From: Pseudomonadota bacterium
Lineage (GTDB): Bacteria; Pseudomonadota; Gammaproteobacteria; Xanthomonadales; Xanthomonadaceae
Assembly: GCA_023386795.1 (NCBI GenBank)
Contig: JAEWJB010000105.1
Span: forward strand, 1-53,712
Direction: 5' to 3'
DNA: 53,712 bases
The stretch's first letter is position 1; the number at the start of each line of letters is the position of its first letter. The notes under the pieces were generated by a model, which searched no databases, was not told where the DNA came from, and was given only the letters and a program-made list of their open reading frames with translations. Positions 1 to 8,251 of the stretch are shown here, in pieces. Made by a program: the position numbers and the translations under genes.

Positions 1-1145
1 TCCTGGGTGAAGCCGCGCACGCGCAGGATGCCGTGCAGCGCGCCGGACGGCTCGTTGCGGTGGCACGAGCCGAACTCGCCGTAGCGGATCGGCAGGTCGC
101 GGTAGCTGTGCAGGCCCTGGTTGAACACCTGGACATGGCCGGGGCAGTTCATCGGCTTCACCGCGTAGGTCCGCTTCTCGGACTCGGTGAAGAACATGTT
201 GTCCTTGTAGTTGTCCCAGTGGCCGGACTTCTGCCACAGGCTCACGTCGAGGATCTGCGGGCAACGCACCTCGCCGTAGCCGGTATCGCGGTACACCTTG
301 CGCATGTGCTGCTCGACGACCTGCCAGATCGACCAGCCCTTCGGGTGCCAGAACACCAGGCCCGGGGCCTCTTCCTGCAGGTGGAACAGGTCCTGCTGCT
401 TGCCGATGCGGCGGTGGTCGCGCATCTCGGCTTCCTCGATGCGCTTGATGTACGCATCGAGCTGCTTCTTGTCGGCCCAGGCGGTGCCGTAGATGCGCTG
501 CAGCTGCTCGTTCTTGGCATCGCCGCGCCAGTAGGCGCCGGAGATGCGGGTCAGCTTGAACGCCTTGAGGAAGCGCGTGTTAGGCACGTGCGGTCCGCGG
601 CACATGTCCACGTATTCCTGGTGGTAGTACATGCCCATCGCCTGGATGTCCTCGGGCATGTCCTCGATCAGGCGCAGCTTGTAGTCCTCGCCCCGCGCCT
701 TGAAGATTTCCACGACTTCCGCGCGCGGGGTCATCTTCTTGACGACGTCATAGTCCTGGGCGATCAGCTCGGCCATGCGCTGCTCGATGGCGGCCATGTC
801 CTCGGGCGTGAAGGGCCGCTCGGAGTAGATGTCGTAGTAGAAGCCCTCGGCGATCACCGGGCCGATCACCATCTTGACGTCCGGGTACAACTGCTTGACG
901 GCGTGGCCGACCAGGTGGGCGCTGGAGTGGCGGATGATCTCCAGCCCTTCCTCGTCCTTGGGCGTGATGATGCGCAGGGTGGCGTCGTGGTCGATGACAT
1001 CGCTGGCGTCCACCAGCACGCCATCCACGGCACCGGCCAGGGTGGCCTTGGCCAGGCCGGCGCCGATCGACTGGGCGACCTGCATGACGGAAACGGGCTG
1101 TTCGTACTCGCGGCGGCTGCCGTCGGGGAGCGTGATCGTGATCAT
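1..1145 (-). CDS. thrS: Threonyl-tRNA synthetase, N-terminal 381 residues (cut by window edge)
   Basis: Charges tRNA-Thr with threonine in the cytoplasm and hydrolyses mischarged Ser-tRNA-Thr. The reading frame runs off the left edge of the window. It begins MITITLPDGS, a typical TGS-domain start, and continues into the editing domain with the HSSAH (HxxxH) motif and the MCRGPH (CxxxH) motif. The beginning of the class II catalytic core is present, with MNCPGHVQVF near the end of the visible part. The ATG at 1145 is chosen because the TGS domain begins directly after it; the ribosome binding site in front is weak. A leader peptide and intrinsic terminator lie upstream and are described separately. 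Family assignment is certain. Confidence 0.97.
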   Translation of the reverse strand, partial: MITITLPDGSRREYEQPVSVMQVAQSIGAGLAKATLAGAVDGVLVDASDVIDHDATLRIITPKDEEGLEIIRHSSAHLVGHAVKQLYPDVKMVIGPVIAEGFYYDIYSERPFTPEDMAAIEQRMAELIAQDYDVVKKMTPRAEVVEIFKARGEDYKLRLIEDMPEDIQAMGMYYHQEYVDMCRGPHVPNTRFLKAFKLTRISGAYWRGDAKNEQLQRIYGTAWADKKQLDAYIKRIEEAEMRDHRRIGKQQDLFHLQEEAPGLVFWHPKGWSIWQVVEQHMRKVYRDTGYGEVRCPQILDVSLWQKSGHWDNYKDNMFFTESEKRTYAVKPMNCPGHVQVFNQGLHSYRDLPIRYGEFGSCHRNEPSGALHGILRVRGFTQ

Positions 1146-1206
1146 GTGCGGAGAATCTGGAAAGGGCCGCCGGCCGGTGGCCAGGGGCGGGGAAACAGGA
1201 AAGGCG

Positions 1207-1256
1207 CGAGGCCGGGCGAAAAAAAAGCGCCGCGAGGGCGCCGGGGCCGGGCCTCG
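1207..1256 (-). promoter_or_regulatory. thrS leader attenuator: intrinsic terminator plus competing long-range stem
   Basis: Read on the minus strand, GCGCC / GGCGC arms around a CTCGC loop (1227-1241) are followed by eight T residues (1219-1226), 74 nt before the thrS start. A competing pairing is visible: CGAGGCC just after the leader stop (1250-1256) is complementary over 7 bases to GGCCTCG beyond the T-tract (1207-1213). The terminator is plain in the sequence; its switching role is inference. Confidence 0.6.
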
Positions 1257-1263
1257 TAGGGTT

Positions 1264-1290
1264 TCAGCGCTGGGCGGTGGTAGTGCTCAT
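1264..1290 (-). CDS. Putative threonine-rich leader peptide of thrS (8 aa)
   Basis: A short open frame reads MSTTTAQR and then TGA. Three of its eight codons are consecutive threonine codons (ACT ACC ACC). It lies in the untranslated region of thrS and is followed 22 nt later by a GC hairpin with eight T residues. This is the classical layout of a transcription attenuator, in which a ribosome stalling for lack of Thr-tRNA prevents terminator formation. The Shine-Dalgarno sequence in front of its ATG is weak. The peptide function is inferred from codon content, position and the terminator; no homology is claimed. Confidence 0.55.
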   Translation of the reverse strand: MSTTTAQR

Positions 1291-1424
1291 GTCGCACGCT
1301 CGGCCGGCGTTTTCGCGCGGGCCACCTTGGCGGTGGATTCAGGCCCGCATGGTAAACCAAACGCGGCAGGCCTGCGCGCCCGGCGCGTGGCATGATGCCC
1401 GGGCCGTTTCCGCCGTGCGATCCG

Positions 1425-2453
1425 ATGACCACCAAAGGCAAGGCCACCTCCCTCGACATCGCCTACCTGGCGGGCGTTTCGCAGCCGACGGTGTCGCGCG
1501 CCCTGCGCGGCAGCCCGATGGTCAACGAGGAGACCCGGCGGCGCATCCTGAGCATCGCCCGGCAGTTGAACTACAAGGTCGACAAGAACGCCTCCAGCCT
1601 GCGGCTGCGCAATGCCGGCACGCTGGCCCTGCTGTTCTTCGAGGACCCGACGCCGGACGACTCGCTGATCAACCCGTTCTTCCACTCGATGCTGGGCTCG
1701 ATCACCCGCGCCTGCGCCCTGCGCGGCTATGACCTGCTGGTGTCCTTCCAGCAGCTGTCCACCGACTGGCAGGCCGATTACGAGGACAGCAACAAGGCCG
1801 ACGGCATCATCCTGCTCGGCTACGGCGACTACCACGAGTCACGGGCACGACTGCAGCGCCTGGTCGAACAGGGAACGCATTTCGTGCGCTGGGGCGCCGC
1901 CCTGCCGGACCAGCCGGGCGTGTCCATCGGCAGCGACAACTTCCAGGGCGGGTTCGACATCACCGGCCACCTGCTCGAACAGGGCTGCCGGCGCATCGCC
2001 TTCCTCGGGCATGCGTCCAGCCATTACCCGGAGTTCGAGGAACGCTACCGCGGTCATGTCGAGGCCATGCGCGTGGCCGGAATCGAGGCCGAGCCGGCAC
2101 TGCAGCACGACGCGATCACCACCGAACAGTCCGGGCACGACGCCTGCGCGGCCTTGCTGGCCCGTGGCGAGCGGTTCGACGCGATATGCGCGGCAAGCGA
2201 CCTGATCGCCATCGGCGCGATGCGGGCGCTGCGCGAGCACGGCCTGCAGGTGCCGGCCGACGTGGCCGTGACCGGCTTCGACGATATCCCGCTGGCCGGG
2301 TCGGTCTCGCCGTCGCTGACGACGGTGCAGCAGGACACCAAGCTGGCGGGCAGCCTGCTGGTGGACGGGCTGATCGCGCTGATCCGCGGCGAGGTGGCGG
2401 AAAGCCGGGCGATCCCGACGCGGCTGGTGCCGCGGGATTCGTCGCGGCGATAG
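1425..2453 (+). CDS. LacI-family transcriptional regulator, probable regulator of the alpha-glucan locus
   Basis: A 342-residue LacI/GalR-type repressor of normal length. Residues 6-30 form the helix-turn-helix (SLDIAYLAGVSQPTVSRALRG), followed by the hinge region and a periplasmic-binding-protein-like sugar-sensing domain with the late family signature AVTGFDDIPLAGSVSPSLTTV. The start at 1425 (MTTKGKATSL) is preferred to the ATG at 1392 because it places the HTH at the usual distance from the N terminus. It sits next to the amylase operon. Three genes or gene pairs in this locus share one LacI-style palindromic operator, so this protein is the natural candidate to bind it; that link is inferred. 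The effector is probably maltose or a related alpha-glucoside. Confidence 0.93.
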   Translation: MTTKGKATSLDIAYLAGVSQPTVSRALRGSPMVNEETRRRILSIARQLNYKVDKNASSLRLRNAGTLALLFFEDPTPDDSLINPFFHSMLGSITRACALRGYDLLVSFQQLSTDWQADYEDSNKADGIILLGYGDYHESRARLQRLVEQGTHFVRWGAALPDQPGVSIGSDNFQGGFDITGHLLEQGCRRIAFLGHASSHYPEFEERYRGHVEAMRVAGIEAEPALQHDAITTEQSGHDACAALLARGERFDAICAASDLIAIGAMRALREHGLQVPADVAVTGFDDIPLAGSVSPSLTTVQQDTKLAGSLLVDGLIALIRGEVAESRAIPTRLVPRDSSRR

Positions 2454-2514
2454 GAGGAATGGGCCTAAGCCCGGCCCGCCTTCCCGTCCCCAAGCCAAAC
2501 CAGCCACTCCCCCA

Positions 2515-2586
2515 TGTAGGAGCGGCTTCAGCCGCGACCTCCCACCGTTCACGACCCCGCCCGTCGGGGCTGAAGCCCCTCCTACA
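2515..2586. repeat. GTAG-type REP palindrome, copy 1
   Basis: Begins TGTAGGAGCGGCTTCAGCCG and ends with a diverged inverted arm GGGGCTGAAGCCCCTCCTACA. Near-identical left arms occur at 10320 and 49551. It belongs to the GTAG-headed REP type common in xanthomonads and pseudomonads. The TAG stop codon of the amylase gene on the minus strand lies inside the right arm, so the repeat abuts the coding sequence and may also act as the 3' hairpin of the transcript. Confidence 0.85.
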
Positions 2587-4333
2587 GCTTAGGCGCAGCC
2601 GGTGCCTCGCCCTTCGCATCCTGCGCATCACGCGCCGCCTGCTGCTGCATCGCCTGCGCCAGCGCCGCCTGCAAGCCCGCATCCCGCACCGGCGCATCCA
2701 GCAGGAACACCCGCACGCCATGCGCCGGCACTTCGGCCGCGAGCTTGCCCTTGGCAGCCACCGGCTTGCCATCGAACGCATCGCGCCATGGCCCGGCCTG
2801 CACGTAGCGATCCGCCTGCAACGTCTTCGGCGCGTCGCCCTTGTTGAGCATCACCAGCGCCGTCTGCGCCTGCCCTTCATGCTGGTACAAGCGCAGGAAG
2901 ACCGCCTCGTTCCCCTGCAGCCGCAGGTTCACCTGCAGGCCGCGCTGCAACGCGACGCTCTCCTCGCGCAGCCGCGCGATGCGCCGCAGCGGCGCGTAGA
3001 TCGGGCTTTGCGGCGCGGCATCGATGCGTTCCTGCCCGAAGTACGCGCGATTGCCCGCATGCTCGGCCCGCCCGCGCATGAAGCCGATCTCCGACCCGTA
3101 ATACAGCACCGGAATTCCGCGCGAGGTAAACAGCCAGTTGTTGGCGTCGATGAAACCCGCATCGGTCGCATCCAGCCGCGCCATGTCGTGGTTGTCGTAG
3201 AACGTCATCAGCTCGTAGGGGTTGCGATACGGCCCCTCGCCCAGGAACAGCGTGCCGTCCAGCTTCTCGAAGCCCTCGCCCTTGCGGCCGAAAACATCGG
3301 ACATCGCGCCACGCTGCGGGAAATCGAGCACGCTCACGCCGGCGTTGCGCTGCCAGGTATGCCGCGCGATCGACGCCGGGTCGTAATCGAACGCCTCGCC
3401 GAACATGAAGAAGCCCGGCTTGCGCGCACGGATGCGCGCGCTGAACGCATGCCAGAACCGGTCCGGCATCCAGGCGATGGTGTCGATGCGGAACGCGTCG
3501 GCGCCCTGGTCCAGCCATTGCAGGTACGCGCCGGCCAGGTAATCCAGCACCGCCGGATTGTCCTGGTTGAAGTCGGCCAACTCGGCCAGGTTGCCGTCGA
3601 AGATCGAACCGTCCTTCGCATCCACCGCGCCGATGTTGTTGTAGAACGCGTGCAGCGGGTTGTGCTTGGGATCGAGCTTCTGCGGCGGCAGGTTCTGGTG
3701 GTCGGCCAAGAGCTTGCCGTCGCGGTCGAACACCTGGCCGAACTTCGCCTGCTTGCGGGTCATGCCGAAGGCCGGCGAGCCGTGGTTGCCCACGATATCC
3801 AGCACCACCTTCAGGTCCTTGGCGTGCATCGCGCGGGTGAAGCCGGCGAAATCCAGGCCCGGGCTCGGCAGGTGTTCGTCGAGCTGGTAGAAATTCACGC
3901 CCCAGTAGCCGTGGTACCCGGTCTTGCCGTTGTCGCTGAGGGTGCTGTCGCAGCTCACCGGCTTGCCGCCGCTGAACGGCTCGTCCGGGTTGTCGATAAT
4001 CGGGGTGATCCACACCGCGCCAAAGCCCAGGTCGCGGATGTAGCCGGCGTTGTCGGCCACGCCCTTGAAGTCACCGCCCAGGTAGCCGATGTTGCCGTCG
4101 ATGCCGTCCGGGCAATGCACCGGAATGTCGAAGGTCGGATGCTGGCCGCCCTGGTCCCGATGGTCGTTGGAAGGATCGCCATTGACGAAGCGGTCCGTGA
4201 CGACGAAATACACCGCGTCGCGGGCGAACGGCTCCAGCGTGCCGTAGTAGTCCGGCGCAGGGCGGGCAGCGTGGGCGCCGCCGGCCAGCACGGCCAGGCA
4301 GGTGCCGAGGAACAGGGTCGAGCGCGGATGCAT
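2582..4333 (-). CDS. Secreted GH13 alpha-amylase
   Basis: Hydrolyses alpha-1,4-glucans outside the cytoplasm. The 583-residue protein starts MHPRSTLFLGTCLAVLAGGA, a signal peptide ending near AHA. All GH13 conserved regions are present: LDIVGNH (D179, N183, H184), FRID with nucleophile D284, FGEAF with acid/base E313, and YDNHD with D383. A C-terminal beta domain follows. The start codon overlaps the stop of the upstream transporter gene by one base (TGATG), implying translational coupling in an operon running from the six-hairpin glycosidase through the MFS carrier to this gene. The start at 4333 is chosen over upstream in-frame codons because the signal peptide begins there and the upstream part is transporter sequence in another frame. 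The stop codon lies in a REP palindrome. Cyclomaltodextrinase-like activity cannot be excluded. Confidence 0.93.
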   Translation of the reverse strand: MHPRSTLFLGTCLAVLAGGAHAARPAPDYYGTLEPFARDAVYFVVTDRFVNGDPSNDHRDQGGQHPTFDIPVHCPDGIDGNIGYLGGDFKGVADNAGYIRDLGFGAVWITPIIDNPDEPFSGGKPVSCDSTLSDNGKTGYHGYWGVNFYQLDEHLPSPGLDFAGFTRAMHAKDLKVVLDIVGNHGSPAFGMTRKQAKFGQVFDRDGKLLADHQNLPPQKLDPKHNPLHAFYNNIGAVDAKDGSIFDGNLAELADFNQDNPAVLDYLAGAYLQWLDQGADAFRIDTIAWMPDRFWHAFSARIRARKPGFFMFGEAFDYDPASIARHTWQRNAGVSVLDFPQRGAMSDVFGRKGEGFEKLDGTLFLGEGPYRNPYELMTFYDNHDMARLDATDAGFIDANNWLFTSRGIPVLYYGSEIGFMRGRAEHAGNRAYFGQERIDAAPQSPIYAPLRRIARLREESVALQRGLQVNLRLQGNEAVFLRLYQHEGQAQTALVMLNKGDAPKTLQADRYVQAGPWRDAFDGKPVAAKGKLAAEVPAHGVRVFLLDAPVRDAGLQAALAQAMQQQAARDAQDAKGEAPAAPKL

Positions 4334-5814
4334 CAGGGGGTCTCCGAAGCGGCAGGCACCCGCAGTGCGCACAGGCCGGCGATGAACAGGCTGATGCCGC
4401 CCAATACCAGCACGCGCATCGGCTCGCCCTGCAGCAGCGTGCGCAGCACGAAGCCCAGCGCGCTGGCCGCGATCAGCTGCGGGATCACGATGAAGAAATT
4501 GAAGATGCCCATGTACACGCCCATCTTGGCCGCCGGCACGCTGTCCGACAGCAGGGCGTAAGGCAGGGAGAGGATCGAGGCCCAAGCGAAGCCGACCCCC
4601 ACCATCGACAGCAGCAGCCAGTGCGGGTCGCTGATCAGCGTCAGGGATACCAGCCCCAGACCGCCCAGCCACAGGTTGACCAGATGGCTCCAGCGCAGGC
4701 CGATGGCGCGCACCATCAGCGGAATCAGCAGGGCGGCCAGCGCGGCGAAACCGTTGTAGGCTCCGAACAGCACGCCCACCCAGTTCGCGCCCTCGTTGTA
4801 CGCCGCCGAGGCGGTATCGCTCGCGCCGAAGTGGCGCCCAGCCACTGCCGCGGTGGTGTAGATCCACATGGCGAACAGGGCGAACCACGAGAAGAACTGC
4901 ACCCACGCCAGCCTGCGCATCGTAGGCGGCATGCCCCGCAAGTCATCGACGATGGCTGCCAGCATGTGCGTGCCGGGCAGCACGCGCGCCAGCCACAGCA
5001 GCACGCCATAGCCGGCGCACAGGCCGGCCAGCACGTAGAGCATTCGGTCGCCATCGCGCCAGGCGATGGCCGCCGCCAGCAGCACGCCGATCACCAGCCA
5101 ACGGACGACCTGGCGCATCGGCGGCGCGCCATGCGCGCGTACCGCGGCGCGGGCAGCCACCGGCTCGGCGTCATCGAAGGCGGCCAGTTGTTGCGGCGAA
5201 TATTCGCGCGTGCGCAGCACCGTCCAGCCGATCGAGAGCAGCAGCACCGCCGCGCCGGCATAGAACGACCAGCGCACGGTGTCCGGCACCTGCCCCGGCG
5301 CGGCGGTATTGGCCACGCCCCAGTGCGCCAGCAGGTACGGCAGGAAGCTGGCGACGATGGCGCCCACGCCGATGAAGAAGCTCTGCATCGCATAGCCGGT
5401 CGGTCGCTGGCGCGGCGAGAGCTGGTCGCCGACGAACGCGCGGAACGGTTCCATCGAGATGTTGATCGATGCGTCCAGGATCCACAGGGTGCCGGCGGCG
5501 ATCCACAGCGTCGGCGAGTTCGGCATCACCAGCAGCGCCAGCGTGGTGAACAGCGCGCCGAGCATGAAATACGGCCGGCGGCGGCCCCAGCGCGTCCAGG
5601 TGCGATCGGAGAGATAGCCGATCACGGGCTGCACCAGCAGCCCGGTCAGCGGCGCGGCGATCCACAGCCCAGGGACCGCGTCCATCGGCGCGCCCAGGGT
5701 TTCGAAGATGCGGCTGGCGTTCGCGTTTTGCAGCGCGAAGCCGAACTGGATGCCGAGGAAGCCGAAACACATGTTCCAGATCTGCCAGAACGACAACTGC
5801 GGCTTGGACGTCAT
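4333..5814 (-). CDS. MFS sugar transporter (maltose/alpha-glucoside type)
   Basis: A 493-residue inner-membrane carrier with about 12 hydrophobic segments. The N-terminal half carries QIWNMCFGFLGIQFGFALQN and GYLSDRTWTRWGRRRPY, the latter being the MFS loop 2-3 motif. This pattern fits the GPH/SLC45-like sugar:proton symporters that xanthomonads and caulobacters keep in maltose loci. It overlaps the glycosidase upstream by four bases (ATGA) and the amylase downstream by one base, so the three are translated in concert. The likely job is import of maltose or short maltodextrins produced in the periplasm. The substrate is inferred from context. Confidence 0.9.
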   Translation of the reverse strand: MTSKPQLSFWQIWNMCFGFLGIQFGFALQNANASRIFETLGAPMDAVPGLWIAAPLTGLLVQPVIGYLSDRTWTRWGRRRPYFMLGALFTTLALLVMPNSPTLWIAAGTLWILDASINISMEPFRAFVGDQLSPRQRPTGYAMQSFFIGVGAIVASFLPYLLAHWGVANTAAPGQVPDTVRWSFYAGAAVLLLSIGWTVLRTREYSPQQLAAFDDAEPVAARAAVRAHGAPPMRQVVRWLVIGVLLAAAIAWRDGDRMLYVLAGLCAGYGVLLWLARVLPGTHMLAAIVDDLRGMPPTMRRLAWVQFFSWFALFAMWIYTTAAVAGRHFGASDTASAAYNEGANWVGVLFGAYNGFAALAALLIPLMVRAIGLRWSHLVNLWLGGLGLVSLTLISDPHWLLLSMVGVGFAWASILSLPYALLSDSVPAAKMGVYMGIFNFFIVIPQLIAASALGFVLRTLLQGEPMRVLVLGGISLFIAGLCALRVPAASETP

Positions 5815-8021
5815 CGTGCAGCCTCCACGACCGGCAGCGGAACCAGGGTGAGGCCAAGCACGCGCGCGTCGTTGACCACGCCGTCGCGCCCGCCCTGCCC
5901 GCCCGTGTAATGGGCAAAGTGCGCCAGCACGCTCATGTTGAAGCCTTCCTCCAGCGTGATGCGGCAAGCGCCCGCACCGGTGCGGACATCGACCAGCGTG
6001 GAATCCTGCGGCCCGACGCTGTGCGGCATCGCCACCGCGAGCCACTGGTCCGGCTGGCCGTCGCACTGCACGCGCAGCTGCTTCACCGCCGCAGTGACAC
6101 CGGTATTGATCGGGCCATGCAGGTTTTCGTAGCGCAGACGGGCGCGCCAGGTGCCTGGGTGGGGTGGCGTCCACTGCCAGTCGCCCGCGCCCTTCAGCTC
6201 GACCTGGGCACCCAGGCAAGTCTCCGGACTGGGCAGGGATTCCAGTGCGCCTTCGCGGCGGGTCAGCCGCAGGCAGGTGGCCGTGCCCGGCGCCAGCGCG
6301 ATGTGCATCGTGCCGGCCGGCTGCGCAACACCATCGCGCCAGAGCACCTCGTCCGCTTGCGGGACCACGCGCCATCCCTTGCCTGCGGCGATGGCCACCG
6401 GCGCGCCGGGGGTGGAAGGCGCGAAGCGCGCGGCCGGCTGCGGCGGGGCACTGGCATCACTGTGCTGCGCCACCAGGTGAACAACGGTCTGCGGGCCCTG
6501 CGTCTCCACCCGGCCCGCCACCAGCAAATCGCCCTCGATGCGCGCCGGGCGCACCAGCACGTAGCGATGTGACCCTTCGTCCAGCGTGATGCGTTCGCGC
6601 GTGCCGAACACCGCCGGCACCAGCGACGCCGGAAGCTTCGGTGCCACGCGGCCATCCGGCATCACGCCGAACACGCCCTCGCGCACCATCGCCAGATACC
6701 CGGCCACCGACCACAGCTGCCGCTGCGAATTGACCACCGGTCCGCTGAGCTTGCCGTCGTCCACATGCACGGCCTGGCTCAACATTTCGTAGTTTTCCAT
6801 GTTCGAGCCGGCCAGCGCGGCGCCGCGCAGGATCGATTCGATCTCGACCGCGATCCGCGGCGCGTCGTCCAGCTGCCGCGCGGCACCCAGGGCGTAGGCG
6901 CTGACGAACGGCCAGATCGCGCGGTTGTGGTAGATCGGCTGGTCGGCCAACTGAGGCCAGACCACCGGGCTGCCGGCCGCGGTGGTGGGATACCCCTGCA
7001 GCGCGCGGCGTGCGCGGTCGGCGGGAAACACCTCGGCCAGCACGCCCAGCGACAGCCCGAGCAGGTCGTACTTGGCCACGGGCAGCAGCGCGGCCGCCGT
7101 GCCGCCGACCGTGCGCCCGCCCGCCGGCCCCAGGTAGCTCATGTACTGGCCGGCGTCCTCGCGCCAGAAGCGCTGGTCGATCTGCGTGCGCAATGCGTCG
7201 GCCCATTGGCCGTACTGCGGCGCGCGCGCGTCGCCGCGTTCGCGCGCCAGCCGCTCGGCCAGCCGCAGCGCCTGGTAGTGCAGCACGTTGGTGGACAGCG
7301 CGTAGGACTCGCCGATGAAGCGCACGTCCTGCGCGGTCCAGCCGGGATAGGTCTGCTCGCGCCAGTCCAGGAAAGAAGTCTCGCCGCGGTACAGGCCCAC
7401 GGAGGCGTCGAACGCGTACCGGCGGTCCTGTGCCAGCGTCGCCTGCAGCGCCTGCCAGGTGTCGTTGGCAAAGGCGGCATCGTCGAGCAGGTCGCGCGCG
7501 GCGAGGAACCACACGACGCGGTCGGTGCTGATCGGCCAGCTGCCGCCCGAGCCGGTGTCCTGGGCGACGAACAGTCCCGGCGTGCGGCCATCGCGCGCCG
7601 CCGAAAGCTTGAAGCGCAGCGACTGCCGCGTGCGCTGCGGGTCCAGCCGCGCCAGCGCCAGGTCGGCGGCGAAGCTCATGTCGCGCGTCCACACATAGGG
7701 CCAGCGCGCACCGGTCTGGAAGCATTCGCAGGGTACCGGCCGCCCTTCGTCGAAGGCCGGGTCGCGGATCGCATCGACCCGGTTGGCGTCCAGTTCCTGC
7801 TGCGCCAGCGCGAACAGCGCGTCGAACAGCACGCTGCCGGTCTCGCTGTGCATGGGCTGTGCGGCGATGCGCACCTCCCCTGCGGAGGCATGCAGCACGT
7901 AGCCGCCATCGCCGGCAGCCTCGGCGCGCGCATGGCGGCCATCGAATTCCAGATCCGCCGCTGCCGCGGCCGGACCGGCCATCGTCCCGAGGACGAAGGC
8001 CAGGCAGATCATCTTGCGCAT
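5811..8021 (-). CDS. Six-hairpin (alpha/alpha)6 glycosidase, exported
   Basis: A 736-residue protein that starts MRKMICLAFVLGTMAGPAAA, a signal peptide. It continues with an (alpha/alpha)n barrel of the six-hairpin glycosidase type: CFQTGARWPYVWTRDMSFAA, SWPISTDRVVWFLAARDLL, FLDWREQTYPGW and YHNRAIWPFVSAYALGAA. A beta-rich C-terminal domain follows. It is first in the operon with the transporter and amylase (ATGA overlap with the transporter) and divergent from GH97, with the shared operator between them. Its place suggests an alpha-glucoside hydrolase acting in the periplasm, but I cannot assign a numbered GH family by eye and the catalytic acids are not identified. An alternative start is Met4. 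Confidence 0.8.
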   Translation of the reverse strand: MRKMICLAFVLGTMAGPAAAAADLEFDGRHARAEAAGDGGYVLHASAGEVRIAAQPMHSETGSVLFDALFALAQQELDANRVDAIRDPAFDEGRPVPCECFQTGARWPYVWTRDMSFAADLALARLDPQRTRQSLRFKLSAARDGRTPGLFVAQDTGSGGSWPISTDRVVWFLAARDLLDDAAFANDTWQALQATLAQDRRYAFDASVGLYRGETSFLDWREQTYPGWTAQDVRFIGESYALSTNVLHYQALRLAERLARERGDARAPQYGQWADALRTQIDQRFWREDAGQYMSYLGPAGGRTVGGTAAALLPVAKYDLLGLSLGVLAEVFPADRARRALQGYPTTAAGSPVVWPQLADQPIYHNRAIWPFVSAYALGAARQLDDAPRIAVEIESILRGAALAGSNMENYEMLSQAVHVDDGKLSGPVVNSQRQLWSVAGYLAMVREGVFGVMPDGRVAPKLPASLVPAVFGTRERITLDEGSHRYVLVRPARIEGDLLVAGRVETQGPQTVVHLVAQHSDASAPPQPAARFAPSTPGAPVAIAAGKGWRVVPQADEVLWRDGVAQPAGTMHIALAPGTATCLRLTRREGALESLPSPETCLGAQVELKGAGDWQWTPPHPGTWRARLRYENLHGPINTGVTAAVKQLRVQCDGQPDQWLAVAMPHSVGPQDSTLVDVRTGAGACRITLEEGFNMSVLAHFAHYTGGQGGRDGVVNDARVLGLTLVPLPVVEAAR

Positions 8022-8162
8022 CGAAGTGGCAAACCGGTTTGCACCGGCAGCCTTCCTCCCTTGTGCCCGCGTGGTGGTGATGGCGCCGGCAGCCCGGCGC
8101 GCTCGCGGCCCCCTCCCAGGGGCACGCCACATGGTAGGCATGGGGGCGGCGGGTGCGTCCAG

Positions 8163-8177
8163 CTGCATACGTATTCA
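8163..8177. promoter_or_regulatory. Palindromic LacI-type operator, copy 1 (CTGCATACGTATTCA)
   Basis: The 15-mer CTGCATACGTATTCA has the CG-centred palindrome TGNATACGTATNCA. The identical 15-mer occurs at 15945 and, in reverse complement, at 10454. This copy lies in the 230-base gap between the divergent six-hairpin glycosidase and GH97 genes, with a TATAGT -10-like box for GH97 at 8212-8217. The most likely ligand is the LacI-family protein at 1425. Confidence 0.85.
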
Positions 8178-8251
8178 TGGCGTTCGCCGCGGTGGCGTCG
8201 TTCGCCGTCGCTATAGTCCCGGGCAGTTGCGCGGCCGCCTTGGGAGGGGAA

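Noticed and set aside
33..1259. A 408-codon plus-strand frame opposite thrS
   Set aside because: Antisense shadow of the ThrRS coding sequence with low-complexity Ala/Val/Leu/His composition.
4334..4906. N-terminal extension of the amylase frame up to 4906
   Set aside because: This part overlaps the MFS transporter in another frame and has no amylase homology; a signal peptide begins exactly at 4333.
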